From NCBI RefSeq assembly GCF_019966595.1, contig NZ_JAINFJ010000004.1:124001-188000 (forward strand): a stretch of 64,000 bases of DNA, in the 5' to 3' direction. The position numbers and the translations under genes are program-made. This DNA is from Oricola indica. Its GTDB lineage: Bacteria > Pseudomonadota > Alphaproteobacteria > Rhizobiales > Rhizobiaceae. Shown in pieces: positions 29,495-38,448 of this stretch; within the stretch, counting starts at the first letter, position 1; every line of letters begins with the position of its first letter. Under the pieces are notes generated by a model. The model was not told the DNA's origin. It made no database searches and worked only from the letters and a program-made list of their open reading frames with translations.

Positions 29495-29602
29495 CCGTCT
29501 ATCCGGTTGGCTGCACGCGGCGGCCATCGTGTCGGGCAAAATGACTAGCAGGCCCCGCTTGCCATCCCGTTAATCGTGGGCTGCGCGGCGTTCGAATTGA
29601 AT

Positions 29603-29625
29603 ACGGCGCCCGCAGGCGCCGTTTT
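29603..29625. terminator. Hairpin terminator left of the hydrolase/TetR pair
   Basis: ACGGCGCC-CGCA-GGCGCCGT followed by TTT. It lies just past the hydrolase stop codon (29627, minus strand). The U-run is stronger on the plus strand, so it may work in both directions. The same sequence recurs at 31338. Confidence 0.55.
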
Positions 29626-29626
29626 G

Positions 29627-30592
29627 CTATTTGCGGTCGGTCCGGCCAAGCGATCCCGCCTTGTCGGCGAGTGCCCTGCAGACTTCCGGCCACGCCGTGT
29701 CCTCGGGATAAAGCGCGCTACGCAGCCAGGCCCAGACCATGCGGCGGGTCAGCTCCAGCCGGTCGGGATCCTCGTCGTCGGTCTCCCTGGCGTCATGGCC
29801 TGCGACGCCGCCGAGCCCGTGCTTGCCGCCGGCAAGGCTGAGAAGATCCTTCGCGCCGGGGCCGTATGTGAAGGGGTCGAGATGCCATTCGGCGCCGCGG
29901 GTCGTCAGGTGCGGATTGTCGTCGGCGTCGCCGGCGACCACGAGCGTCGGCGTCGTCATGGTGGAGAAGTCCGGATTGAGGACATGATAGTTCTCGCGCG
30001 CGAAGTCGCTGAGGCTGTCGCCGCCATTCCCGGGTGCGGCCAGAAGCACCCCGGCCTTGTAACGGTCGTCGCGCATAACGACGGCCGGGCCGCCATTCTC
30101 GACATCGATCAGCCCGGCACCGAGGATCATGCCGACGGTCTGACCGCCCATGGAATGCCCGACGGCGGCAATGCGCTCATGGTCGACCCGACCGGCGACC
30201 GCCGGGACCTGCGCCTCGATCTCGTCGAGGCGGTCCACAATCAGCGACATATCCTCGACACGAGAGCGCCAGAACAACGGCGCGCCCGGCGCATCGGCGC
30301 CAAGCGCATAGATTTTGGCATTCAGGTGGGTCGGCTGGATCACGACGAAACCGCGCGCCGCCCAGTATTGGGCGACCGGCCCATATCCGTCCAGCGACGG
30401 GATATAGAGCGACGGGCCGTGGCCGTGCGACAGGACAATGACCGGCAATCGGTCTCCGGTCACCGGCGCGGACACCCGCAGTTCCAGGTCGATCCCGCGG
30501 CCGGGCGCGGCCAGCGTGACGGGCGCGATGGAGACAACAGGGACGGCGTCCGCGACCGGGATGTTCGCGGCCTTGTCGATGAGCTCGTTCAT
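29627..30592 (-). CDS. Alpha/beta hydrolase
   Basis: A 321-residue serine hydrolase starting at the ATG at 30592, which has AAGGAAAT upstream; the frame extends 111 bases further but that would cover the operator palindromes. The nucleophile elbow is AAVGHSMGGQT, the oxyanion region is VLSHGHGPSLYIPS and a likely acid/base pair is around VVAGDADDNPH and GGKHGLGG. The class is the PAF-acetylhydrolase/chlorophyllase-like group. It lacks a signal peptide. It is divergent from a TetR regulator that probably represses it. The substrate is unknown. Confidence 0.88.
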   Translation of the reverse strand: MNELIDKAANIPVADAVPVVSIAPVTLAAPGRGIDLELRVSAPVTGDRLPVIVLSHGHGPSLYIPSLDGYGPVAQYWAARGFVVIQPTHLNAKIYALGADAPGAPLFWRSRVEDMSLIVDRLDEIEAQVPAVAGRVDHERIAAVGHSMGGQTVGMILGAGLIDVENGGPAVVMRDDRYKAGVLLAAPGNGGDSLSDFARENYHVLNPDFSTMTTPTLVVAGDADDNPHLTTRGAEWHLDPFTYGPGAKDLLSLAGGKHGLGGVAGHDARETDDEDPDRLELTRRMVWAWLRSALYPEDTAWPEVCRALADKAGSLGRTDRK

Positions 30593-30656
30593 GACGATTT
30601 CCTTCGCGGTTCGTTCGGTGTGGCCATGGCCGCCGGGCCGTGTTATCTGGCAGAAA

Positions 30657-30719
30657 CGGAACCATGTTCCGCACCATATACGGAACAATGTTCCGTTTAT
30701 CAAGTGGAATCATGTTCCG
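30657..30719. promoter_or_regulatory. Three evenly spaced palindromic operators of the TetR regulator
   Basis: GGAACCATGTTCC (30658-30670), GGAACAATGTTCC (30682-30694) and GGAATCATGTTCC (30706-30718) share the form GGAAy-NNN-rTTCC and lie 24 bp apart centre to centre. They sit between the divergent hydrolase (start 30592) and TetR (start 30737) genes, where their promoters must lie. Repressor binding is inferred from symmetry and position. Confidence 0.75.
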
Positions 30720-30736
30720 CTTTTAAGAGGCATGCC

Positions 30737-31330
30737 GTGAGCGAAGGCGAAAACAGACAGAACGAAGCGCTGGAGCGGCGCGTTCGCGCCGATGCGCGGC
30801 GAAATCTCGACGGCCTATTGAAGGCGGCGATGGAGGTGTTCGCGACGTCGGGCGTGGATGCGCCGGTGCGTGAAATCGCCGGCAAGGCCGGCGTCGGTGT
30901 CGGCACGCTCTACCGCCATTTCCCGCAGCGCTCGGACCTGATCGTGGCGGTGTTCAGGCGCGAGATCGACGCTTGCGCGGACGACGCGCCAGTGCTGGCG
31001 GCGCAATATCCGCCCGGCGAGGCGCTGTCGCGCTGGATGCAGCGTTTCGTGGACTTCGTTTCGGCCAAGCGCGGCCTGTCGGCGGCGCTGCATTCCGGCG
31101 ACCCGGCCTACGAACCGCTACCGGCCTATTTCGACCAACGGCTCCGGCCTGCGCTGGAAAATCTGTTGCAGGCGGCGGAAAAGCCCGGCGAAATCCGCCC
31201 CGGCATGGACGCGATCGAATTGCTGCACGCCGTCTCGCGGCTGGCCAGCGCGGGAGGCGATGACGCGAGGCGCATGGTCGCCCTGCTGGTGGACGGGCTG
31301 CGTTATCGCGCTGGCGATACGCAGGGCTGA
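30737..31330 (+). CDS. TetR-family transcriptional regulator
   Basis: A 197-residue regulator starting at a GTG preceded by AAGAGG; the open frame continues far upstream but crosses the promoter region, so the longer version is an artefact. The helix-turn-helix is in LDGLLKAAMEVFATSGVDAP, then VREIAGKAGVGVGTLYRHFP. The C-terminal domain has RFVDFVSAKRGLSAALHSGD, as in TetR_C_33-like regulators of hydrolase or efflux genes. It probably controls the divergent hydrolase and itself through the three upstream palindromes. Confidence 0.92.
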   Translation: MSEGENRQNEALERRVRADARRNLDGLLKAAMEVFATSGVDAPVREIAGKAGVGVGTLYRHFPQRSDLIVAVFRREIDACADDAPVLAAQYPPGEALSRWMQRFVDFVSAKRGLSAALHSGDPAYEPLPAYFDQRLRPALENLLQAAEKPGEIRPGMDAIELLHAVSRLASAGGDDARRMVALLVDGLRYRAGDTQG

Positions 31331-31337
31331 AAAGAAA

Positions 31338-31360
31338 ACGGCGCCCGCAGGCGCCGTTTA
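31338..31360. terminator. Bidirectional terminator between TetR and leuC
   Basis: ACGGCGCC-CGCA-GGCGCCGT with A-rich DNA on the left and TTT on the right. It can end the TetR transcript (plus) and the convergent leuC transcript (minus, which has TTTTCTTTT). The stem-loop is identical to the one at 29603. Confidence 0.7.
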
Positions 31361-31379
31361 AAACCCGAATTTCCCTCGG

Positions 31380-32786
31380 TCAGAGCGTGCGCACGTCGAC
31401 GAAATGTCCGGCGATCGCCGCCGCCGCCGCCATGGCCGGCGAGACGAGATGGGTGCGGCCCTTGAAGCCTTGGCGGCCCTCGAAATTGCGGTTCGAGGTC
31501 GAGGCGCAGCGCTCGCCCGGTGCCAATCGGTCGTCATTCATTGCGAGGCACATGGAACAGCCCGGCTCGCGCCACTCGAAACCGGCGGCAAGGAAGATCT
31601 TGTCGAGACCCTCGGCTTCCGCCTGTTCCTTCACCAGGCCGGAGCCCGGCACGATCATCGCGTTGACCGTGGAGGCGACCGTCTTGCCCTCGACAACCTT
31701 CGCCACTTCGCGCAGATCCTCGATGCGGCCGTTTGTGCAAGAACCGATGAAGACGCGGTCGATGGAAATGTCGGTCATCTTCGTGCCCGGCACGAGACCC
31801 ATATATTCGAGCGCGCGCTTCTTGGAGGCGCGCTTGTTGGCATCCTCGATATCGTCGGGGTTCGGCACCGCGCCCTCGATGGACACGACGTCCTCCGGCG
31901 AGGACCCCCAGGAAACGATCGGCGGCAGATCGGCCGCGTCGAGCTTGACCACCTTGTCGAAATGCGCGCCCTCGTCGGTGTTCAGTGACTTCCAGTATTC
32001 GAGCGCCATGTCCCAGGCTTCGCCCTTCGGCGCGCGCGGCTTGTCCTTGATATAGGCGAATGTCTTTTCGTCGGGCGCGATCAACCCGGCGCGCGCACCG
32101 CCCTCGATGGTCATGTTGCAGACCGTCATGCGGCCTTCCATCGACAGGGCGCGGATGGCTTCACCGGCGAATTCGATGACATGCCCGGTGCCCCCGGCCG
32201 TGCCGATCTCGCCGATGATGGCGAGGATGATGTCCTTGGCCGTGACACCTTCGGGAATCTCGCCGTCCACCTGGACCAGCATGTTCTTCGCCTTCTTCTG
32301 GATCAGCGTCTGGGTGGCGAGCACATGCTCCACTTCCGACGTGCCGATGCCATGCGCCAGCGCGCCGAAAGCGCCATGCGTCGAGGTGTGGCTGTCGCCG
32401 CAGACGATCGTCATGCCCGGCAGGGTAAAGCCCTGTTCCGGTCCGACGATATGCACGATGCCCTGGCGCTTGTCCTTTTCGGAGTAATATTCGACGCCGA
32501 AATCGGCGGCGTTCTTTGCCAGCGCCTCGACCTGGATGCGGCTTTCCTCGTTCTTGATGCCTTCAACCCGGTCCGGCGTGGTTGGCACGTTGTGATCGAC
32601 GACGGCCAGCGTCTTCGTCGGCGCGTGTACCTGGCGATGCGCCATGCGCAGACCCTCGAAGGCCTGCGGGCTGGTGACTTCGTGGACGAGGTGACGGTCG
32701 ATATAGAGAAGCGACGTGCCGTTCTCGTCGGTATCGACGACGTGGTCGTCCCAGATCTTGTCGTAGAGAGTGCGCGGTGCGGTCAT
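31380..32786 (-). CDS. leuC: 3-isopropylmalate dehydratase large subunit
   Basis: A 468-residue aconitase-family enzyme that isomerises 2- to 3-isopropylmalate in leucine synthesis, with a [4Fe-4S] cluster. N-terminal [17 protein letters not shown] matches rhizobial LeuC and has GGAAAA eight bases upstream, so the ATG at 32786 is preferred over 32798. [19 protein letters not shown] and [14 protein letters not shown] plus CSMCLAMN are the substrate and cluster motifs. LeuD is not in the window. Confidence 0.97.
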   Translation of the reverse strand: MTAPRTLYDKIWDDHVVDTDENGTSLLYIDRHLVHEVTSPQAFEGLRMAHRQVHAPTKTLAVVDHNVPTTPDRVEGIKNEESRIQVEALAKNAADFGVEYYSEKDKRQGIVHIVGPEQGFTLPGMTIVCGDSHTSTHGAFGALAHGIGTSEVEHVLATQTLIQKKAKNMLVQVDGEIPEGVTAKDIILAIIGEIGTAGGTGHVIEFAGEAIRALSMEGRMTVCNMTIEGGARAGLIAPDEKTFAYIKDKPRAPKGEAWDMALEYWKSLNTDEGAHFDKVVKLDAADLPPIVSWGSSPEDVVSIEGAVPNPDDIEDANKRASKKRALEYMGLVPGTKMTDISIDRVFIGSCTNGRIEDLREVAKVVEGKTVASTVNAMIVPGSGLVKEQAEAEGLDKIFLAAGFEWREPGCSMCLAMNDDRLAPGERCASTSNRNFEGRQGFKGRTHLVSPAMAAAAAIAGHFVDVRTL

Positions 32787-33041
32787 GGTATTTTCCATTC
32801 AGGGCTATGAAATTCGTAAGGAAACCGGCCTCGGCCGGGAGCGGCGGACGCTTAGCCGAGCCGCGAAAGCTGCGTCAGCGCAACACGCGCGAAAAAGCGC
32901 GACGGCAGGCGCTTGCGGTCCTGCAGCGTAAAGCTCTTGAAGCCCGGATGTCCGAACAGCTGTTCCATGGCGGCGCTCATACCAAGTTTCGTCATGGACG
33001 GCAATCTGGGATCCCTCACGGTCGATGCAAGGGACGCGCCC

Positions 33042-33566
33042 TCAAGCCCCGTCCCCCGAACCGCTGTGCTCTTTCCGCCGGCGGCGACTCTTTTCCTTCA
33101 AATCGAACCAGAACTCGAAGCGGCGGATCAGCGTCAGCGTAAGAATACCGAGGAAAGTCGCGAGCGCCGCAATGGAGAACAGGCCAAGGCCGGCCGCGAG
33201 TCCGATCGCCGCAGCCAGCCACATGCCGGCGCCCGTCGTCACGCCGTGAACCTCGCCCTTGAAGAAAACGATGAAACCTGCGGCCAGGAAGGCGACGCCG
33301 CCGGTGATCGCCTCGACCAGCCGGAGCGGGTCGGTGCGAAGCGCGTCGGAAGAGAATTCCGGCTGGTTGACGAGTTCGATGGCGATCAGCGCGAAAGTCG
33401 CCGAGGCGACGCTGACGAGGATATGCGTACGCAATCCCGCTGGTCGTTCCCGCCACTCGCGCTCGAGGCCGAGCACCGCGCCGAGCAGCAACGCCGCCAC
33501 GAGGCGAAGCGCGATGACGGAGAACGGCAACACGGTTGCGAAATGAGCGGTCAGGGTCTCCTGCAT
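33042..33566 (-). CDS. MgtC/SapB family protein
   Basis: A 174-residue inner-membrane protein of the MgtC/SapB family with four to five hydrophobic helices. The conserved stretch GAVLGLEREWRERPAGLRTHILVSV is the family signature; the basic tail (KEKSRRRRKEH) is cytoplasmic. MgtC proteins are linked to growth at low magnesium and to F1Fo ATPase modulation in some pathogens, but the short SapB-only form seen here is common in environmental bacteria with no known role. A degraded relative lies at about 37397-37530. Confidence 0.9.
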   Translation of the reverse strand: MQETLTAHFATVLPFSVIALRLVAALLLGAVLGLEREWRERPAGLRTHILVSVASATFALIAIELVNQPEFSSDALRTDPLRLVEAITGGVAFLAAGFIVFFKGEVHGVTTGAGMWLAAAIGLAAGLGLFSIAALATFLGILTLTLIRRFEFWFDLKEKSRRRRKEHSGSGDGA

Positions 33567-33607
33567 GGCTGAAGCATAACACGCGAGGCGACGAGGCGTT
33601 GCATGGC

Positions 33608-34423
33608 TCAGTTCCGCTCCTGCGCGCGCCGCATCCGCTTTTCCAGCCGCCTCAGCAGGAGAGACAGGCCGATGGTGAGGATCAGATAGATATAGGCGAC
33701 GATGGAATAGGTCTCGAAGAACCGGAAAGAGCCCGCCGCATAGACCTTGCCCATCTGCGTGATATCGGCGACGCCAAGCACCGAGACCAGCGACGAATCC
33801 TTGACCATGGCGACGAAATCATTGCCAAGCGGCGGCAGGATCGTGCGGATCGCCTGCGGAAAGACGATCAGCCGGAAACGTTGCCAGCGATTGAGCCCAA
33901 GCGCTTCCGCCGCCTCGACCTGGCCATCGTCGACGGCGAGGATGCCGGCGCGAAACACCTCGGCGATGAAAGCCGAATAGCCGATCATCAGCGCCAGGAT
34001 CGCCCGCCAGAGAAGCGAGATATCGCGCACCAGAACCGGATCCATGATCCCCGCCGCCTGCAGCGGCTGGGTGACGAGATTGATCAGCCAGACCAGGGCC
34101 GGCGCGCCGACAAAGGCGATGTAGAACAGCAGCACCAGAATTGGGATGCCGCGGATCACCTCGACATAGAAGCGCGCTACCTGCCGCAAAATCAGCGAGC
34201 CGGACAGGCCCATCAGCGCCAGACCGAGACCGAGAAGCGTGGCGAGCGCGAAGCCGACCAGCGTGACGAAAATGGTAATGCGCACGCCGCGCGCCACGGT
34301 GGAAAAGACCTGCGCGTAGAGATCGCTGGAGGCGATCACCAATGCCAGCGTCGCGCCGATGGCGCAGATCGCCAGCAGCCACCACGGAAAGTCCTTCTCG
34401 CCGGAATTCTCGCGACGCACCAC
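33608..34423 (-). CDS. Amino-acid ABC transporter permease
   Basis: A 271-residue permease of the polar amino acid (HisM/GlnP) family, with about five to six transmembrane helices. The EAA loop reads EAAEALGLNRWQRFRLIVFP, followed by QAIRTILPPLGNDFVAMVKD. Its partner substrate-binding protein is 45 bp upstream. No ATP-binding subunit is encoded next to it. The substrate is likely a polar amino acid; which one is unknown. Confidence 0.9.
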   Translation of the reverse strand: MVRRENSGEKDFPWWLLAICAIGATLALVIASSDLYAQVFSTVARGVRITIFVTLVGFALATLLGLGLALMGLSGSLILRQVARFYVEVIRGIPILVLLFYIAFVGAPALVWLINLVTQPLQAAGIMDPVLVRDISLLWRAILALMIGYSAFIAEVFRAGILAVDDGQVEAAEALGLNRWQRFRLIVFPQAIRTILPPLGNDFVAMVKDSSLVSVLGVADITQMGKVYAAGSFRFFETYSIVAYIYLILTIGLSLLLRRLEKRMRRAQERN

Positions 34424-34467
34424 GCTGTTACCGCCGCCCCGCCCCTGCCCGTAACTTCACGGCGCGG

Positions 34468-35265
34468 CTACTGGCCGAGCTTGTAGTCGAGGAACCACTT
34501 CTTGTTCAGCGCATCGAACGTGCCGTCCGCCTTCAGTGCGGCGATCGCCGCATTGATCGGCGCGACGAGGTCGGAGCCCTTCGGGAAAATGAAGCCAAAA
34601 TCCTCGGTTCCGAGCGGCTCGCCGATCATCTTGAGAGCACCACCGGAGGATTCGACATAGCCCTGGCCCGCTGTGCCGTCTGTCAGGACAAGATCGACAT
34701 CGCCGGTGCGTAGCGCCTGCACCGAGGCGCCGAAGGTTTCGAACAGCTTGATGCGCGCATTGCCCTCGTCGCCGTCGAGCACGTCATAAACCGCGACATA
34801 GAAAGGCGTGGTGCCGGCCTGCGCGCCGACCAGCCCGTCTTCAAACGCGTTGAACGACGCCGCGTCGGTGAAACGCTCCTCGTCGGCACGCACCAGCATG
34901 TGCATTTCGGACCGCATATAGGGATCGGAGAAATCGACCTTCTCACCGCGTTCCTCGGTGATGGTGATGCCGGTCATGCCCATGTCGTACTGTCCGTCCG
35001 AAACCGCCTGGATCATCGCGTCCCAGGACGTGTTCTGGTATTCGGCCGTGAAATTCAGACGCTTCGCGATTTCGGCGACCGCGTCATATTCCCAGCCGAT
35101 CGCATCGCCGGTCTTCGGGTCGACGAATTGCAGCGGCGGATAGGCGTTCTCCGTAACAATGACAACGGTGCGCCCGCCCAGATCGGGAAGGTCCTGCGCC
35201 GATGCGGCGACCGGCAAAAGGGTGAGGACGGCGCCAAGGCCGAGGAGAAGACGACGGGAAATCAT
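34468..35265 (-). CDS. ABC transporter substrate-binding protein (family 3)
   Basis: A 265-residue periplasmic binding protein for amino acids. It starts at the ATG at 35265 with GGAG eight bases upstream. The Sec signal is [20 protein letters not shown], ending ASA before QDLPDL. The mature domain has [21 protein letters not shown] and [14 protein letters not shown], the classical SBP_bac_3 pattern, plus [21 protein letters not shown]. It is co-transcribed with the permease gene. Confidence 0.92.
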   Translation of the reverse strand: MISRRLLLGLGAVLTLLPVAASAQDLPDLGGRTVVIVTENAYPPLQFVDPKTGDAIGWEYDAVAEIAKRLNFTAEYQNTSWDAMIQAVSDGQYDMGMTGITITEERGEKVDFSDPYMRSEMHMLVRADEERFTDAASFNAFEDGLVGAQAGTTPFYVAVYDVLDGDEGNARIKLFETFGASVQALRTGDVDLVLTDGTAGQGYVESSGGALKMIGEPLGTEDFGFIFPKGSDLVAPINAAIAALKADGTFDALNKKWFLDYKLGQ

Positions 35266-35350
35266 GGATGGCTCCATTTGTGGCTAAGCTGGAACCGCAG
35301 AGACTATCCACTGGAGAGCAGGACGCAAGCCGGCGCCGCGTAAACCGCGT

Positions 35351-37312
35351 TCAGTTGGCCGGCGGCGGCAAGAAAGCAGCGAGCTCGGACGGCTCCATCT
35401 CTTTCAATCGCCCAAGCGCCTGCTTGTAGGTCGATCCGACGACCTGATCGTATTTTTTCCAGTCGAGCATCGAGACGCCGCGCACATTCGGCTGGAACAG
35501 CATGTCGACCTCGTCGCGCATCGCCTTCTGTCGCGCCATCGCCGTCACGATGGACGCGGTCAGCAGCGTGTCGGGCAGGCTCGGCAGGCGATAGCGGCGT
35601 TTCCTGCGCGGCAGGAGCGCATCCATCAGGATGGCGCGCGGCGAAGGCACGTCCTCCAGATTGTAGCGTTTCTCGACATTGGGCAACAGATCGACGCCGA
35701 TGATCTTGCCGGCGCCCAGCTTCCCGCGCATCACATCGACCGGAAAATTGTTGAAGCTGCCGCCGTCGAACAATACCTCGCCCTCTTTCAGAACGGGCGG
35801 AAAGAGACCCGGTATCGAGAAACTCGCCACCAGATTGCGGGCGAAGTCGCCATGCATCAACACCTGCTCGCGGTGTTTCGTGAAATTCGAGGCGACGACG
35901 AAAAAGGTCTTCCACGTATCCTCGAGATCGAGCTCCTGTCCGCCGGTGCGCTCGGCAACGAGCATATCGGTGATCTGGCGCGCGCGCTGTCCCTTGATCA
36001 GCGAAACAAGCGGCGCATAACTGTAGTCGCCGGTCAGGTTGCCGAAGCGCGAGGTGACGAACACCCGCCGGGCCATGTCGATGAAATCATCGCCCTCGAC
36101 CTCCATGGACAGAAACGCGCCCATGATGGCGCCCGCCGACGTACCGCCGACATAGTCGAACTCGACGCCCATCTCGGTCAGGGCGCATGCGACGCCGATA
36201 TGGGCGAAACCGCGCGCGCCGCCCCCGGCGAAAACGATCCCGATCGCATTGCCGGTCAGGATGCGTCCGAGCCGACGCATGTCCCGGTCGAGCGTCGGGC
36301 GAATGTGGAAATGGCGGTCGACCTTGCGGGCTGCCAGCCAGCGCGACGTGCCGCGCGGCGCGACCGCGCCCGCGGGATGCAAGAGGACGAGGGCCACGCG
36401 CCCCTGAACCGAATGGTCGCCCTCCAGCATCTGCTTTTCGAAGCGGCCGGGCGCGGGATCGTCATCCGCATTGGCGACAAGCAGGATCTCGTCCGCGTGG
36501 TGGATCGCGGTCGTGGACCAGACGGAATCCTGCGGATCGCCGATGAGGAAGATCGCGTCGTGCTCGCCTTCCATGGCGCCGATCTCGGTGGAGATCTCAC
36601 CGCGCGGACGCAGGATATCGGGTCGCGACAGGTGCCCGAAACGCTCGTGCACCGTATCGGAATCGAGGATGGCGATCCTCTCGCGCCATGGTTTCTGCGC
36701 ATCGGCCAGCCGCCGGACGAAACTCTGGATATCGATATTTTCGCCGACGGGCAGGATCGTGACGATGACCGGCGGCGCAGGCGCGCGGGTCTTCTGCTGC
36801 TGGCGGCGAAACCGCGAGATCACGTGGCGGGTTATCACCAGCGCAAGTTCGGGTTGGCGGCCGATCGCCTGCTCGACCACCTTGCGCGAAACCCTGGCGA
36901 CGAGCGAATTGCGGATCGCCGCGACTTCCGCACTGCGCGCCTCGTCGGTGAACATCGCGAGTTCGCCGACAGGCTCGCCCCGGCCAATATCGCCGAGAAC
37001 CCGCCGGCTGCCATCCGCCTCGATCAGGATTGCTCTCAACCGGCCCGAAAGGACGAAGAACACGTCATCGTCGCGGGCGCCTTGCTCGATCAGGACGTCA
37101 CCGGAATAGAGTTCGAGGAAGGTCGAATTTTCTTCCATGAAACGGATAAAGTCGTCGTCATCGACGGCGAAATAGTCGCGCAGGCACGCATGCAGTTGCG
37201 AGAGGTGGCCATCCACGGCACCGCTCTCGCGTCCGGATCTTTCTTCATCGTCCTGTGCGTCGGCGTCGTGAGATGCCTCGCCGGACGCGCGCTCCTCCGT
37301 GCGGTCCATCAA
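35351..37312 (-). CDS. Cyclic-nucleotide-binding patatin-like phospholipase
   Basis: A 653-residue protein with an N-terminal cNMP-binding domain (about residues 45-165, GDVLIEQGARDDDVFFVLSG) and a C-terminal patatin lipase domain (about 335-560). The lipase motifs are the oxyanion loop GGGARGFAHIG, the nucleophile GTSAGAIMG (Ser-Asp dyad) and FDGGSFNNFPVD. This is the layout of neuropathy-target-esterase (NTE)-like proteins. An acidic tract leads the N-terminus. Regulation by cAMP or another nucleotide is inferred from the domain. It stands alone, with AGAGGATAG upstream of the start. Confidence 0.93.
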   Translation of the reverse strand: MMDRTEERASGEASHDADAQDDEERSGRESGAVDGHLSQLHACLRDYFAVDDDDFIRFMEENSTFLELYSGDVLIEQGARDDDVFFVLSGRLRAILIEADGSRRVLGDIGRGEPVGELAMFTDEARSAEVAAIRNSLVARVSRKVVEQAIGRQPELALVITRHVISRFRRQQQKTRAPAPPVIVTILPVGENIDIQSFVRRLADAQKPWRERIAILDSDTVHERFGHLSRPDILRPRGEISTEIGAMEGEHDAIFLIGDPQDSVWSTTAIHHADEILLVANADDDPAPGRFEKQMLEGDHSVQGRVALVLLHPAGAVAPRGTSRWLAARKVDRHFHIRPTLDRDMRRLGRILTGNAIGIVFAGGGARGFAHIGVACALTEMGVEFDYVGGTSAGAIMGAFLSMEVEGDDFIDMARRVFVTSRFGNLTGDYSYAPLVSLIKGQRARQITDMLVAERTGGQELDLEDTWKTFFVVASNFTKHREQVLMHGDFARNLVASFSIPGLFPPVLKEGEVLFDGGSFNNFPVDVMRGKLGAGKIIGVDLLPNVEKRYNLEDVPSPRAILMDALLPRRKRRYRLPSLPDTLLTASIVTAMARQKAMRDEVDMLFQPNVRGVSMLDWKKYDQVVGSTYKQALGRLKEMEPSELAAFLPPPAN

Positions 37313-37396
37313 CTATCCTCTTGTTACAGCTGATAGTTGCAGTTCATTTTCATTTTGACAATAAAAGGACGAAACGAAATTTCACGCACCCGTCTA

Positions 37397-37530
37397 TGAT
37401 CGTCTCGACGCGGCGAAACGGGTCGCTGAACGGCGTATCGGTGTCGAATATCGGCCGCCGGACGATCTCTATGGCGATCAGGGCGAATGCCGCTGAAACA
37501 AAGCAGCGGTCCGGTGCCGCCCTCGCGACG
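37397..37530 (-). pseudogene. Decayed MgtC/SapB gene fragment
   Basis: Reading the minus strand gives about 36 residues, SAAFALIAIEIVRRPIFDT then DTPFSDPFRRVETIIDG, which match SATFALIAIELVNQPEFSSD then ALRTDPLRLVEAITGG in the intact MgtC gene at 33042-33566. Similarity fades on both sides; downstream the frame ends at a TGA after some 15 unrelated codons, and no start is visible upstream. The remnant sits in the 289-bp gap between the patatin gene and rplS, upstream of the rplS terminator. Confidence 0.7.
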
Positions 37531-37544
37531 CGGCCTTGATCGCA

Positions 37545-37574
37545 AACAAAAAAGGCGGGCCAAAGCCCGCCTTT
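37545..37574 (-). terminator. Terminator of rplS
   Basis: On the minus strand a 10-bp perfect stem (AAAGGCGGGC / GCCCGCCTTT) with a 4-nt loop is followed by a run of T with one G. It lies 28 bp after the rplS stop codon. Confidence 0.85.
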
Positions 37575-37601
37575 GAAGGACCTGCCGGAGCAGGGAATAT
37601 C

Positions 37602-38156
37602 TTATGCGTTGTTGTCTTCTGCCGGTGCTTCGGCTGCCGCGGCTTCCGCCTCGGCTGCCTTTGCCGCTTCCGCTGCTTCCTGGGCTGCCTTCTCGGCGGC
37701 AAGCGCCTCGGCTGCGGCGACCTTCTCGGCCTCAATGCGCGCCTTCTCGTCGAGCATCTTCTGGCGTTCGGCGTCGTTCAGCTTGCGGGAACGGGCATTC
37801 GTGTTCTCGGAGATACGGGCCTTTTTGCCGGTCAGGCCGCGCATGTAATAGAGCTTGGCGCGACGCACCTTGCCTCGGCGAACGATTTCGACGGCCTCGA
37901 CCATCGGCGAAAACATCGGGAACACACGTTCCACGCCTTCGCCGTAGGAGATCTTGCGAACGGTGAAGTTCTCGTTGAAGCCGGCACCGCTGCGGGCGAT
38001 GCAGACGCCTTCATAGGCCTGCAGACGGGTGCGCTTGCCTTCCGTCACACGGACCTGCACGCGAACCGTGTCACCCGGGGAAAAATCCGGGAAGGTGCGC
38101 TTGTCGAGAATTTTCTGGGCCTGTTCGGCCTCGAGCTGGCGGATGATGTCCGTCAT
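37602..38156 (-). CDS. rplS: 50S ribosomal protein L19
   Basis: A 184-residue L19. The core ([56 protein letters not shown]) is normal to about residue 118; an Ala/Glu/Lys-rich tail of about 60 residues follows, as in other rhizobia. The ATG at 38156 with GAGGAA upstream is preferred over an in-frame ATG at 38201. It normally follows trmD, but here a plus-strand TSUP gene separates them, so rplS must have its own promoter. Confidence 0.96.
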   Translation of the reverse strand: MTDIIRQLEAEQAQKILDKRTFPDFSPGDTVRVQVRVTEGKRTRLQAYEGVCIARSGAGFNENFTVRKISYGEGVERVFPMFSPMVEAVEIVRRGKVRRAKLYYMRGLTGKKARISENTNARSRKLNDAERQKMLDEKARIEAEKVAAAEALAAEKAAQEAAEAAKAAEAEAAAAEAPAEDNNA

Positions 38157-38448
38157 GATTTCATTCCTCTTGTTCTTTTGAACCGCCAGAGCGCTCGACA
38201 AGGGCAGAAAGTGCGTTGACCGTCATGCCTGGCCCGAAGACCGGAGCGTATTCACGAGATCGTATTTGCTGTTGAGTTAGGGCAATCCGCCCGAATTCCG
38301 CGCGTCCATACAGGAGAAAGGGACATTTGTCACGCCTTTTCACCGTAAATCGGGCGACCGGCGAGGCGGACAACATGACACCCATTGCACGCCGGCCATG
38401 GCGTCGGCTAGGCAAAGACGGGCATTCGGCCCGACCGGGTGGAGCGCC

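Noticed and set aside
29576-30736. In-frame extension of the TetR gene to a 584-residue protein
   Set aside because: It would cross the hydrolase gene in antisense, and the promoter palindromes; the GTG at 30737 with AAGAGG fits the family length.
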